A stretch of 40,364 nt of DNA from Pseudomonas floridensis (GTDB taxonomy: Bacteria; Pseudomonadota; Gammaproteobacteria; Pseudomonadales; Pseudomonadaceae), in contig NZ_MUIO01000100.1 in assembly GCF_002087235.1 (NCBI RefSeq), forward strand, positions 1 to 40,364. Reading direction: 5' to 3'. Both the position numbers and the translations under genes were made by a program. Within the stretch, counting starts at the first letter, position 1. Each line of letters starts with the position of its first letter. Positions 16,673 to 25,700 of the stretch are shown piece by piece. The notes under the pieces are model-generated. The model was not told the DNA's origin. It did no database searches and worked only from the letters and a program-made list of their open reading frames with translations.

Positions 16673-16969
16673 TCACGGATACCCCAGCACGACCTTGATG
16701 GCGGTGAGGTGATGGGTGATCCAGTCGCGATCGATGGCGCCCCAGTTGATGATCCGGTAATGCCCGGAACGGTTGCGGGCTCCTTCCTGCTGTTCGAATT
16801 CGCAGATGATGTCCAGATCCGCCAACGCGCAAATGGTGTCTTGAGCCGTGCGGCGCGGCATGCCGGTCATGGTCATCAGCTCGGGCACGCTGCTGGCGAG
16901 CTGGCAGTCGATCAGATACGCCACATACAAGCGGCGGTAGAAACTGCTTTTGGTCTTGCTGACCTCCAT
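16673..16969 (-). CDS. winged helix-turn-helix protein
   Basis: Small predicted DNA-binding protein of 98 residues. The middle resembles a winged helix-turn-helix: SVPELMTMTGMPRRTAQDTI has the turn at TGMP and a recognition helix RRTAQDTICAL, followed by a wing with the GHYRIINWG strand. Its regulon is unknown. The start at 16969 is supported by AAGGA about 7 bases upstream; an ATG at 16984 is less well placed. It lies 23 bases downstream of the YgjP-like metallopeptidase gene in the same direction and probably shares its transcript. Downstream are the REP elements. Confidence 0.72.
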   Translation of the reverse strand: MEVSKTKSSFYRRLYVAYLIDCQLASSVPELMTMTGMPRRTAQDTICALADLDIICEFEQQEGARNRSGHYRIINWGAIDRDWITHHLTAIKVVLGYP

Positions 16970-16992
16970 CGTCGTATCCTTCAATGCGTGGT

Positions 16993-17517
16993 TCAGGTGA
17001 TCGATCCGGAGGCGGACAGGTCGCGGTACGTCAGGTAGACGCGCAAATCGAATTCCAGTTGGTGGTAGCCGGGCAGCATGTGTTCACACAGCTTGTAGAA
17101 CGCCTTGTTGTGATCCGACTCTCGGAAGTGCGCCAGCTCATGAACCACGATCATCTGCAAAAACTCGGGCGGCGCTTCCTTGAACAGCGACGCCACGCGA
17201 ATCTCATTCTTGGCCTTGAGCTTGCCGCCCTGCACTCTTGAAATTTTAGTATGCAAGCCCAGCGCGCGATGGGTCAGGTCCAGACGATTATCGAATAGGA
17301 CCTTGTCGATGTTAGGCGCATTGCGCAGATGATCCTGCTTGATGGCCAGCGCGTAGGCATACAGGGCTTTGTCGCTCTGCACCTGATGACGCGCCGGATA
17401 GCGCTGCTGCAGGTAATCGGCGAGCCGACCCTGCGCAATCAGTTGATGCACCTGGTCCTGCAAGGCCTGAGGGTAGGCCTGCAGGTATTTAAGCGGAGCG
17501 TGGCTGGACGCGGTCAT
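16993..17517 (-). CDS. YgjP-like zinc metallopeptidase
   Basis: Predicted cytoplasmic metallopeptidase of 174 residues in the YgjP/WLM (M48-like) group. The zinc motif is HELAH in VVHELAHFRESDH, with the downstream His and Glu that usually complete the site in HNKAFYKLCEHMLP. No signal peptide or membrane helix is seen, so it is not an HtpX-type membrane protease. The ribosome site before the ATG is weak. It lies upstream of the winged-helix gene by 23 bases. The substrate is not known for this family. Confidence 0.8.
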   Translation of the reverse strand: MTASSHAPLKYLQAYPQALQDQVHQLIAQGRLADYLQQRYPARHQVQSDKALYAYALAIKQDHLRNAPNIDKVLFDNRLDLTHRALGLHTKISRVQGGKLKAKNEIRVASLFKEAPPEFLQMIVVHELAHFRESDHNKAFYKLCEHMLPGYHQLEFDLRVYLTYRDLSASGSIT

Positions 17518-17559
17518 GAAGTCGGGGCACGGGCGTAAAAGGACGCCAGTCTACAACAC

Positions 17560-19689
17560 TCAGCCCCGTTTCAAGCCTGACAACTCGAACTGCGCCGGAA
17601 AGTGCAGCGCTTCCTCCGCCAGCAGCGGATGAGCAATGTAAAAGCCCTGCACGATCTGGCAACCGCTGTTGGCCAGCCACTGATATTGCTCGTGAGTCTC
17701 GACGCCTTCCGCAATGATCAGCATGTCGAGGTTGCGACACAGGTCGATGATGCTTCGGGCCAGGGCGGCCTCGCGTGGCGAACCCAAAATGTTGGCCACG
17801 AAATGCCTGTCGAGCTTCAGGGTATCCAGTTGCAGGTTACGCAGATGCGACAGCGAGCACTCGCCAGTACCGAAGTCGTCCAGCGCAACCCGCACGCCGA
17901 TGTCATGCAGTTGGCCCAACTGTTTGTGGCTGTGGGTCAGGTTGTGCACCAGCGAACTTTCAGTAATCTCCACTTCCAGTTGGCCCGGCTTGAGGTCGAA
18001 GCGGTCCATGGCGCGCTTCAACTCGGGGACCAGATTGGGCATGCAGAACTGCGTCGGGCTGACACAGACACTCAGCACCACATCCGAGGCGAACACACTG
18101 CTCCAGACCTGTCGTTGCTCTGCGCCCTGATCGAAGATCCAGCTGCCCAGCTTGTTGATCAGCCGCGTCTCTTCCAGCAGCGGGATGAACAGCGCGGGCG
18201 GCACGTCACCCACCGCAGGATGCTGCCAGCGCAGCAATGCCTCGAAGCCCCGCAGCCGACCATCCTCGACATGAATCTGCGGCTGATAGACCACCGAAAA
18301 ATCCTTGCCGTCGATGGCAGTGCGCACACTTTCTTCCAGCATCAGCCGCGAGCGTGCACGCCCGTTCATGTTCTGGTCGTAGAACCTGTATTGCTGACGC
18401 CCGGCCCGTTTGGCCTCATACATGGCGATGTCGGCAGCGCGCAACAAGCCGTCGAGGTTGGCGCCGCAATCCGGATAGGTGGCAATCCCGACGCTGGCAC
18501 CAAGGCTGATCTCCACGCCGTCCACATGCCGGCGCCCCGAGACGCGCTCAATCAGTTTCTCGGCGATCTTGGCGGCCTGCTCGGGATAGTCGAGCCCGTC
18601 GATGACCACTGTGAACTCGTCGCCGCCGATGCGCGCCAGAATATCGTACGGGCGCATGCTCTCTCTGAGCTGCTCGGCCACCCACAGCAACACCTGGTCA
18701 CCCGCGTCATGACCCAGCGCATCATTGATCTGTTTGAAACCGTCGAGGTCCATGTACAGCACCACAAGGCATTTGCCGACCTGATCATTGCGACCGAGCA
18801 TGCCCTCGACGGCCTGGTAGAAGCCGCGCCGATTGAGCAAACCGGTCAGGGCATCCGTGACCGCCTGCTTTTCCAGCTGTTGATACAGATCACGCACTAC
18901 CGACATATCGAGAATGGTCAGCACCATGGCTTTCTGTTCGGCGGGCAACGCCGCGCACGACAACGCCACCGGCAACTGACGACCCAGCGGCGTACGCAGA
19001 ATGGCGTCGTGGACCCGGTAGGTGTCGGCTCTGCGATAGTGTTTGTAGAAACCCGAATCCAGCCAGTTACCGACCTGGGGTTCCTGAATGTAATCCAGTA
19101 CCCGCGTGCCGCACAGCTGTTCGACAGTGGCATTAAGTAGAAAGCAGATGGCCGGGTTGGCGAAGCTGATGATCCCGCTTTCGTCGACGACCAGAATGCC
19201 TTCGGCCACGTTGGCCAGCACCGAGGCATTAAAGGCACGAGCCGCTTCCAGCTCTTGTGACAGGGCCTGCAACGCACGGCGATTGCGTTGCTGTTCCAGA
19301 AGGGCCTGAACCTTGGGCTTGAGAATGTTCGGATCGAAAGGTTTGAACAGGTAATCCGTCGCGCCGCTGGCATAGCCCTTCTGGACCGCATCCTTGCTCT
19401 GCTCGTTGGCCGTGAGAAAGATGATCGGCGTCAGGCGCGTGCGCTGACTGCCGCGCATGAGGCGAGCAACTTCAAAGCCATCCATTCCGGGCATCTGTAC
19501 ATCCAGTAACACAAGGTCCACTTCCTGCTCCAGCAGAATAGTGAGCGCCTCGATACCTGAACTGGCAGTGACAATGCGCCAGTCGGTCCTTTGCAGAACA
19601 GCGCACATCGTTACCAGATTTTCCGGATAGTCATCTACAACCAGTAACACTGAGGAGCCATCTGCTGGCCCGGATTGCACGCATTCCAT
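17560..19689 (-). CDS. REC-PAS-GGDEF-EAL response regulator
   Basis: Cyclic-di-GMP turnover protein of 709 residues. An N-terminal receiver domain (about 12-130) has phospho-acceptor Asp63 in LLDVQMPGMDG and Lys116 in LFKPFDP. A PAS domain (about 150-270) follows, then GGDEF (about 275-440) with intact GGDEF at 355-359 and an inhibitory RxxD site (Arg346-Asp349) five residues ahead. The EAL domain (about 450-700) has EAL at 483-485, DDFGTG and EGVETHEQ. Both catalytic halves look intact, so it may make or break cyclic-di-GMP depending on phosphorylation. No sensor kinase gene is adjacent, so its partner is encoded elsewhere. A GAGAAG ribosome site precedes the start. Confidence 0.9.
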   Translation of the reverse strand: MECVQSGPADGSSVLLVVDDYPENLVTMCAVLQRTDWRIVTASSGIEALTILLEQEVDLVLLDVQMPGMDGFEVARLMRGSQRTRLTPIIFLTANEQSKDAVQKGYASGATDYLFKPFDPNILKPKVQALLEQQRNRRALQALSQELEAARAFNASVLANVAEGILVVDESGIISFANPAICFLLNATVEQLCGTRVLDYIQEPQVGNWLDSGFYKHYRRADTYRVHDAILRTPLGRQLPVALSCAALPAEQKAMVLTILDMSVVRDLYQQLEKQAVTDALTGLLNRRGFYQAVEGMLGRNDQVGKCLVVLYMDLDGFKQINDALGHDAGDQVLLWVAEQLRESMRPYDILARIGGDEFTVVIDGLDYPEQAAKIAEKLIERVSGRRHVDGVEISLGASVGIATYPDCGANLDGLLRAADIAMYEAKRAGRQQYRFYDQNMNGRARSRLMLEESVRTAIDGKDFSVVYQPQIHVEDGRLRGFEALLRWQHPAVGDVPPALFIPLLEETRLINKLGSWIFDQGAEQRQVWSSVFASDVVLSVCVSPTQFCMPNLVPELKRAMDRFDLKPGQLEVEITESSLVHNLTHSHKQLGQLHDIGVRVALDDFGTGECSLSHLRNLQLDTLKLDRHFVANILGSPREAALARSIIDLCRNLDMLIIAEGVETHEQYQWLANSGCQIVQGFYIAHPLLAEEALHFPAQFELSGLKRG

Positions 19690-20005
19690 GCTGCTTCTCT
19701 ATCTGTGGCACGACGCCTGAAATTCAGGAAGACCGTCATACGTATGAAATCAACTCTAGCCGCGTCTTGAAAAAAGCAGAAGCAAGCCAGCCGTTTGCCA
19801 TCACCAAACATCAACCTACCCGACTAACGGTCATTTCCTACAGCCCCTATGCACAGTGCCCTGCAGGAAATGTGACAGCACTTTGACGTCATCCAACTGA
19901 CAATTTTGCATTAACAAATTGTCCTACAACCCGTATAAAGCCACGCTGAAACCCTCTGACTAGAGGCCTCCCGCAGGCAGGCGCAGACATCTGGATGGAC
20001 CAAAA
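19690..20005 (+). promoter_or_regulatory. promoter region of the alginate lyase gene
   Basis: Divergent gap between the response regulator and the alginate lyase, without a gene. A good sigma-70 promoter reads TTAACA (19911-19916), 17-base spacer, TATAAA (19934-19939), 66 bases before the alginate lyase ATG. An 8-base dyad GACAATTT / AAATTGTC (19899-19906 and 19916-19923, 9-base loop) covers the -35 box, which is what a repressor operator would look like. The regulator is unknown. Confidence 0.6.
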
Positions 20006-20677
20006 ATGATAGATTTCACAGCGTGGCAACTGAGCATTCCGATGGATGTTCCGCCCAGAACCATTGAGACCTCTCAATTGGTAAAGGGTTATGACAGCAA
20101 ATACTTCGGATCAGGTTCCAAATCCATTTTCTTTTGGGCTCCTGTTACAGGAACAAAGACAGAAAACGCCAAATACCCGCGCAGCGAGTTTCGGGAAACG
20201 TGGCCTGACGGCACTTTGCGTAACTGGATGTACCCGGATGCCGACAATTTTTTGAATGCGAAACTGGAAGTCAATCAGGTCCCCTCGTCCGGCAAAATCG
20301 TCATCGGCCAGATCCATGCTTATGAAAGCACCGAACCTATGCTCAAGGTCGAGTATCAGTACAAGGATGACGACAAGGCGGGCGACATCGTGGTCAAGGT
20401 GCGCAAGCGCTTTGACGATGACGAAAGCAAGGTCTACAAGATCGCCGAAGGCGTGCCGCTCAACGAGAAATTTAAATACATCATTCACCTCAGCCGCAGC
20501 GGCCAGTTAAGCGTCAGCGCGCGGGATGTGAACTGGAACACGCAGATCAGCTCGAGCTGGCGCGACAAGCCACTGTATTTCAAGGCAGGGGTTTACGTTC
20601 AAGACCACAGCGGGTTCAGCAGCGAAGGTGGCAAGGCTACGTTCTACAACCTCGATATCGATCACAACAAAACCTGA
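20006..20677 (+). CDS. polysaccharide lyase family 7 alginate lyase
   Basis: Alginate lyase of 223 residues, the size of single-domain PL7 enzymes such as PA1167. PL7 enzymes cut alginate by beta-elimination on a beta-jelly-roll groove. All three family motifs are visible: YPRSEFRE (catalytic Arg), IGQIH (Gln and His) and YFKAGVYVQ (catalytic Tyr). There is no signal peptide, so the enzyme should be cytoplasmic or released by other means, and may act on imported oligo-alginate rather than polymer. It stands alone between its own promoter and a strong terminator. No alginate biosynthesis genes are nearby. Confidence 0.88.
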   Translation: MIDFTAWQLSIPMDVPPRTIETSQLVKGYDSKYFGSGSKSIFFWAPVTGTKTENAKYPRSEFRETWPDGTLRNWMYPDADNFLNAKLEVNQVPSSGKIVIGQIHAYESTEPMLKVEYQYKDDDKAGDIVVKVRKRFDDDESKVYKIAEGVPLNEKFKYIIHLSRSGQLSVSARDVNWNTQISSSWRDKPLYFKAGVYVQDHSGFSSEGGKATFYNLDIDHNKT

Positions 20678-20702
20678 ACCACACGCGTTACCGCAAACGA
20701 AA

Positions 20703-20734
20703 AACGGCCCGCACTCCTCAGAGTACGGGCCGTT
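20703..20734. terminator. bidirectional terminator between alginate lyase and putP
   Basis: A 14-base stem with one mismatch and a CTCA loop: AACGGCCCG at 20703-20711 pairs with CGGGCCGTT at 20726-20734, and ACTC with GAGT inside. On the minus strand it is followed by TTTTT then CGTTT; on the plus strand by GTCTTT. It lies between convergent genes, 26 bases after the alginate lyase stop and 31 before the putP stop. Confidence 0.85.
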
Positions 20735-20764
20735 GTCTTTGCAGCGCTGTAAAGCCCTTGGCTG

Positions 20765-22252
20765 TCAGCGATTGGCCTTAAAATCCTTTTCGGCGGCCAG
20801 GAAACGCGCCTGCATGGACGCTGAAGCGCCTTTGCCGATCAAGCTGAAGAGCACGATGGCGATGCTGGCGAAGATGAAACCGGGGATGATTTCGTAAAGC
20901 CCCGAGGTGCTGAATTGCTTCCAGAGCACCACGGTAACGGCACCCACGATCACACCAGCCAGCGCGCCGTTGCGTGTCATGCCTTTCCACAACACCGAAA
21001 TCAGCACTACGGGACCGAACGCAGCACCGAAGCCTGCCCACGCGTAGCTCACCAGACCCAGCACGCGGTTTCCCGGATTGGACGCCAGCAGAATGGAAAT
21101 CACCGCAATCAGCAGCACCATCGCACGACCGACCCAGACCAGTTCCAGCTGCGAAGCTCCTTTGCGCAGGTAGGCCTTATAGAAGTCTTCGGTCAGCGCA
21201 CTGGAGCACACCAGCAGCTGGCAGCTCAGCGTACTCATGACCGCCGCGAGAATGGCCGACAGCAGCACGCCTGCGACCCAAGGGTTGAACAGCAGTTTCG
21301 CCAGCTCGATGAACACTCGCTCAGGGTTTTCGGTCACCGGGCCTGCAACATCGGGGTTTGCAGAGAAGTAGGCGATGCCGAAGAAACCCACCGCAACCGT
21401 ACCGCCCAGGCACAGGATCATCCAGGCCATCGAGATGCGACGGGCGTTGGCGATCGACTTGACCGAATCTGCCGCCATGAAACGCGCCAGGATGTGCGGC
21501 TGCCCGAAGTAGCCAAGGCCCCAGGCCAGCAGCGAGATGATGCCAATGAAGGTGGTGTTCTTGAACATGTCGAAGCTGGTCGGATCTTTCGCTTCGATGG
21601 CCAGGAATGTGGTGTCCACGCCTCCGGTGGCCAGCAGCACGATGATCGGCGTCAGGATCAGCGCGAAGATCATCAGCGTGGCCTGTACGGTATCTGTCCA
21701 GCTCACCGCGAGGAAACCGCCAACGAAGGTGTAGGCAATGGTCGCCGCTGCACCGGCCCACAACGCCGTTTCGTAGGACATGCCGAAGGTGCTTTCGAAC
21801 AGACGCGCTCCGGCAACGATGCCCGATGCGCAATAGATAGTGAAGAACACCAGAATCACGATGGCCGAGATGATCCGCAGCAGACCGCTGTTGTCTTCGA
21901 AACGGCTGCTGAAGTAGTCCGGCAGGGTCAGCGCATCACCGTTGTGCTCGGTCTGGACGCGCAGGCGCCCGGCCACGAACAGCCAGTTCAGGTAGGCACC
22001 GATGATCAGGCCGATGGCGATCCAGCTCTCCGACAGCCCCGACATATAGATGGCGCCCGGCAAACCCATCAGCAGCCATCCGCTCATGTCCGAGGCACCG
22101 GCTGACAAAGCTGTCACCACACTGCCCAGACTGCGTCCGCCGAGAATGTAATCCGAAAGGTTGTTGGTCGAGCGATAGGCCATAAGTCCAATCAGGACCA
22201 TTGCCGCGATGTAGATCACAAACGTGATCAAGGTAGGGTTACTGACACTCAT
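20765..22252 (-). CDS. putP: sodium/proline symporter PutP
   Basis: Sodium:solute symporter of 495 residues that imports proline across the inner membrane, with about 13 transmembrane helices. Recognisable landmarks are the N-terminal LITFVIYIAAMVLIGLMAYR, the loop STNNLSDYILGGRSLGS, and SAGASDMSGWLLMGLPGAIY, all typical of PutP. I chose the start at 22252 (MSVSNPTLITF), which has AGG upstream; the frame stays open for 97 more residues into the operator region, but these are not protein-like. It is divergent from putA around the GTTGCA boxes, which implies repression by PutA in the absence of proline. Confidence 0.94.
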   Translation of the reverse strand: MSVSNPTLITFVIYIAAMVLIGLMAYRSTNNLSDYILGGRSLGSVVTALSAGASDMSGWLLMGLPGAIYMSGLSESWIAIGLIIGAYLNWLFVAGRLRVQTEHNGDALTLPDYFSSRFEDNSGLLRIISAIVILVFFTIYCASGIVAGARLFESTFGMSYETALWAGAAATIAYTFVGGFLAVSWTDTVQATLMIFALILTPIIVLLATGGVDTTFLAIEAKDPTSFDMFKNTTFIGIISLLAWGLGYFGQPHILARFMAADSVKSIANARRISMAWMILCLGGTVAVGFFGIAYFSANPDVAGPVTENPERVFIELAKLLFNPWVAGVLLSAILAAVMSTLSCQLLVCSSALTEDFYKAYLRKGASQLELVWVGRAMVLLIAVISILLASNPGNRVLGLVSYAWAGFGAAFGPVVLISVLWKGMTRNGALAGVIVGAVTVVLWKQFSTSGLYEIIPGFIFASIAIVLFSLIGKGASASMQARFLAAEKDFKANR

Positions 22253-22701
22253 GAGTTCTGCCTTGGCATTGTTTTTATTTGGCACCTGATGACCAAGGGG
22301 GATGACAACTGAAATCCAGCCCACCCATGCCTTTGCACCCGACACCGCGCTGACTGCCCGTTTGCATGGAAACCGACAGCCAATGACTACGGTTGCACCG
22401 TGAGAACGAATCCTATTAAACAACTTGAACAAGGTGCAACCACTTTCACCCAGCAAGTTGCACCCGTCATCAAAAACCGGTCTTTCATGCTTTGGCGCCC
22501 TATTTTGGGGCGACAAACGAGCCTGATTCAAACAAAACCGCACCCCGAGAGAGCATTAAGCGGATTTTCAGGAAAAGCCTGTCGACTCATCGTGAAATAT
22601 TCTGAAAAAAGGGTTGCACCCGGTTGCACCTTATACATGAGCGAGGCTAATCTGCGTCAAAGCCGACGCCACCTGCGCAGTGGCTACAATGAGGACAACA
22701 C
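22253..22701. promoter_or_regulatory. putP/putA divergent control region with PutA-type operators
   Basis: Contains five GTTGCA boxes, mostly as the 9-mer GGTTGCACC: 22391-22399 (+), 22433-22441 (-), 22456-22464 (+, first base A), 22612-22620 (+) and 22622-22630 (+). GTTGCA is the core bound by the ribbon-helix-helix domain of E. coli PutA. The last two boxes are exactly 10 bases apart and sit just upstream of a TATACA (22632-22637) that may be the putA -10. A sixth copy, GGTGCAACC at 22840-22848, is inside putA. No gene lies in this gap. Confidence 0.75.
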
Positions 22702-25700
22702 ATGGCCACCACCACTCTGGGCGTCAAGCTTGACGACCCGACCCGCGAGCGATTGAAAGCAGCCGCCCATTCCATAGACCGGACCCCACACTGGTTGATC
22801 AAACAGGCGATCTTCAATTACCTGGAAAAGCTGGAGAGTGGTGCAACCCTGCTGGAGCTCAACGGTTCGTCGAGCAAGGACAACGAAGACCGTGGCGAGC
22901 TGGCAGACGACGCCGGGCTGCAGTGTTTCCTCGATTTCGCCGAAAGCATTCAGCCACAATCGGTGCTACGCGCAGCCATCACCGCTGCTTATCGCCGCCC
23001 TGAGCCAGAAGTAGTGCCGATGCTCCTGGAGCAGGCCCGCCTGCCGGTGCCGATGGCCGAAGCCGCGAACAAACTGGCTGCGTCCATTGCTGAAAAGCTG
23101 CGTAACCAGAAGAGCGCCGGGGGCCGGGCCGGCATCGTTCAGGGTCTGCTGCAGGAGTTTTCGCTGTCGTCGCAGGAAGGCGTGGCACTGATGTGCCTGG
23201 CCGAAGCGCTGCTGCGTATCCCTGACAAAGGCACCCGCGATGCGCTGATTCGCGACAAGATCAGCAACGGTAACTGGCAGCCACATCTGGGCAACAGCCC
23301 TTCGCTGTTCGTCAACGCGGCCACCTGGGGTCTGTTGCTGACCGGCAAACTGGTCGCCACGCACAACGAAGCGGGTCTGACCTCGTCGTTGAGCCGCATC
23401 ATCGGCAAAAGCGGCGAGCCGATGATCCGCAAGGGCGTGGACATGGCAATGCGTCTGATGGGCGAGCAGTTCGTCACCGGTGAAACCATCGGCGAAGCGC
23501 TGGCCAACGCCAGCCGTTTCGAGGCCAAGGGCTTCCGCTATTCCTACGACATGCTGGGTGAGGCCGCGCTGACCGAGCACGATGCGCAGAAATACCTGGC
23601 GTCTTACGAACAGGCGATCCACTCAATCGGCAAGGCATCCCACGGTCGCGGCATCTATGAAGGACCGGGCATCTCCATCAAGCTGTCGGCGCTGCACCCT
23701 CGCTACAGCCGCGCCCAGTACGAGCGCGTGATGGAAGAACTGTATCCGCGCCTGTTGTCGCTGACCCTGCTGGCCAAACAGTACGACATTGGTCTGAACA
23801 TCGATGCCGAAGAAGCCGACCGACTGGAGCTGTCGCTCGACCTGCTCGAACGTCTGTGTTTCGAGCCGCAACTGACCGGCTGGAACGGCATCGGCTTTGT
23901 GATTCAGGCCTACCAGAAGCGTTGCCCGTATGTGATCGACTACGTGATCGACCTGGCCCGTCGCAGCCGTCACCGCCTGATGATCCGCCTGGTGAAAGGC
24001 GCCTACTGGGACAGCGAAATCAAGCGTGCACAAGTCGAAGGGCTGGAAGGCTATCCGGTCTATACCCGCAAGGTGTACACCGATGTTTCATACATCGCCT
24101 GCGCCCGCAAGCTGCTCGCCGCACCGGAAGTCATCTACCCGCAGTTCGCCACGCACAACGCACACACCCTGGCGGCGATCTACCAAATTGCCGGTCAGAA
24201 TTATTACCCCGGCCAATACGAGTTCCAGTGCCTGCACGGCATGGGTGAGCCGCTGTACGAGCAGGTCGTAGGTAAAGTCGCCGATGGCAAGCTGAACCGT
24301 CCTTGCCGTGTGTACGCACCGGTCGGCACCCACGAAACACTGCTGGCCTATCTGGTGCGTCGTCTGCTGGAAAACGGCGCCAACACGTCATTCGTCAACC
24401 GCATCGCCGACCACACCATTTCCATTCAGGAACTGGTGGCCGATCCGGTCAACCAGATAGAGCGCATGGCCACGCAGGAAGGCGGTTTCGGCCTGCCTCA
24501 TCCGCGCATCCCGCTGCCTCGCGACCTGTACGGCAGCGAACGCGCCAACTCCAGCGGCATCGACATGGCCAACGAACACCGTCTGGCGTCGCTGTCCTCT
24601 GCCTTGCTGGCCACTGCGCACAATGACTGGAAAGCCGCCCCGATGCTCGGCTGCCCGGCCAGCGACGACGTGGCGAATGCCGCGCTTAACCCTTCGGACT
24701 CGCGTGATGTGGTCGGCCATGTGCAGGAAGCTACCGAGCAGGACGTCGACAACGCCATTCAGTGCGCCCTGAGTGCAGGCCCGATCTGGCAGGCCACTCC
24801 GCCCGCCGAGCGTGCGGCCATTCTGGAGCGTGCCGCCGACCTCATGGAAGGCGAGATTCAGCCACTGATGGGCCTGCTGGTCCGCGAAGCGGGCAAGACC
24901 TTCGCCAACGCCATTGCTGAAGTGCGCGAAGCCGTAGACTTTCTGCGTTATTACGCAGTGCAGGCACGCAATAATTTCACCAACGATGCCCACCGCCCGC
25001 TGGGTCCGGTGGTCTGCATCAGTCCATGGAACTTCCCGCTGGCGATCTTCAGCGGTCAGGTAGCAGCTGCGCTGGCCGCGGGCAACCCGGTGCTGGCCAA
25101 GCCTGCCGAACAGACCCCGCTGATCGCCGCTCAGGCCGTACGCCTGCTGCTGGAGGCCGGCATCCCTGAAGGCGTTGTGCAACTGCTGCCAGGCCGTGGT
25201 GAAACCGTCGGCGCCGGGCTGGTCGGCGACGAGCGCGTCAAAGGTGTGATGTTCACCGGCTCCACCGAAGTGGCTCGCCTGCTGCAACGCAATGTGGCCG
25301 GTCGCCTGGATTCGCAAGGTCGCCCTATCCCGCTGATCGCCGAAACCGGCGGCCAGAACGCAATGATCGTCGATTCCTCGGCCCTGACCGAACAGGTGGT
25401 GATCGACGTCGTGTCCTCGGCGTTCGACAGCGCCGGTCAGCGCTGCTCGGCCCTGCGCGTACTGTGTCTGCAGGAAGACTCCGCAGACCGCGTCATCGAA
25501 ATGCTCAAGGGTGCCATGGCCGAAAACCGTCTGGGCAATCCTGAGCGCCTGTCCGTGGACATCGGCCCGGTGATCGACGCCGAGGCCAAATCCGGTATCG
25601 AAAAACACATCCAGGCCATGCGCGACAAAGGCCGTACGGTGTATCAGATGGCTATCGCCGACAGTGCCGAACTCAAGCGCGGCACCTACGTAATGCCGAC

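Noticed and set aside
20915..22105. 396-codon frame antisense to putP
   Set aside because: Gln/Arg/His-rich shadow of membrane-helix codons; no start signal.
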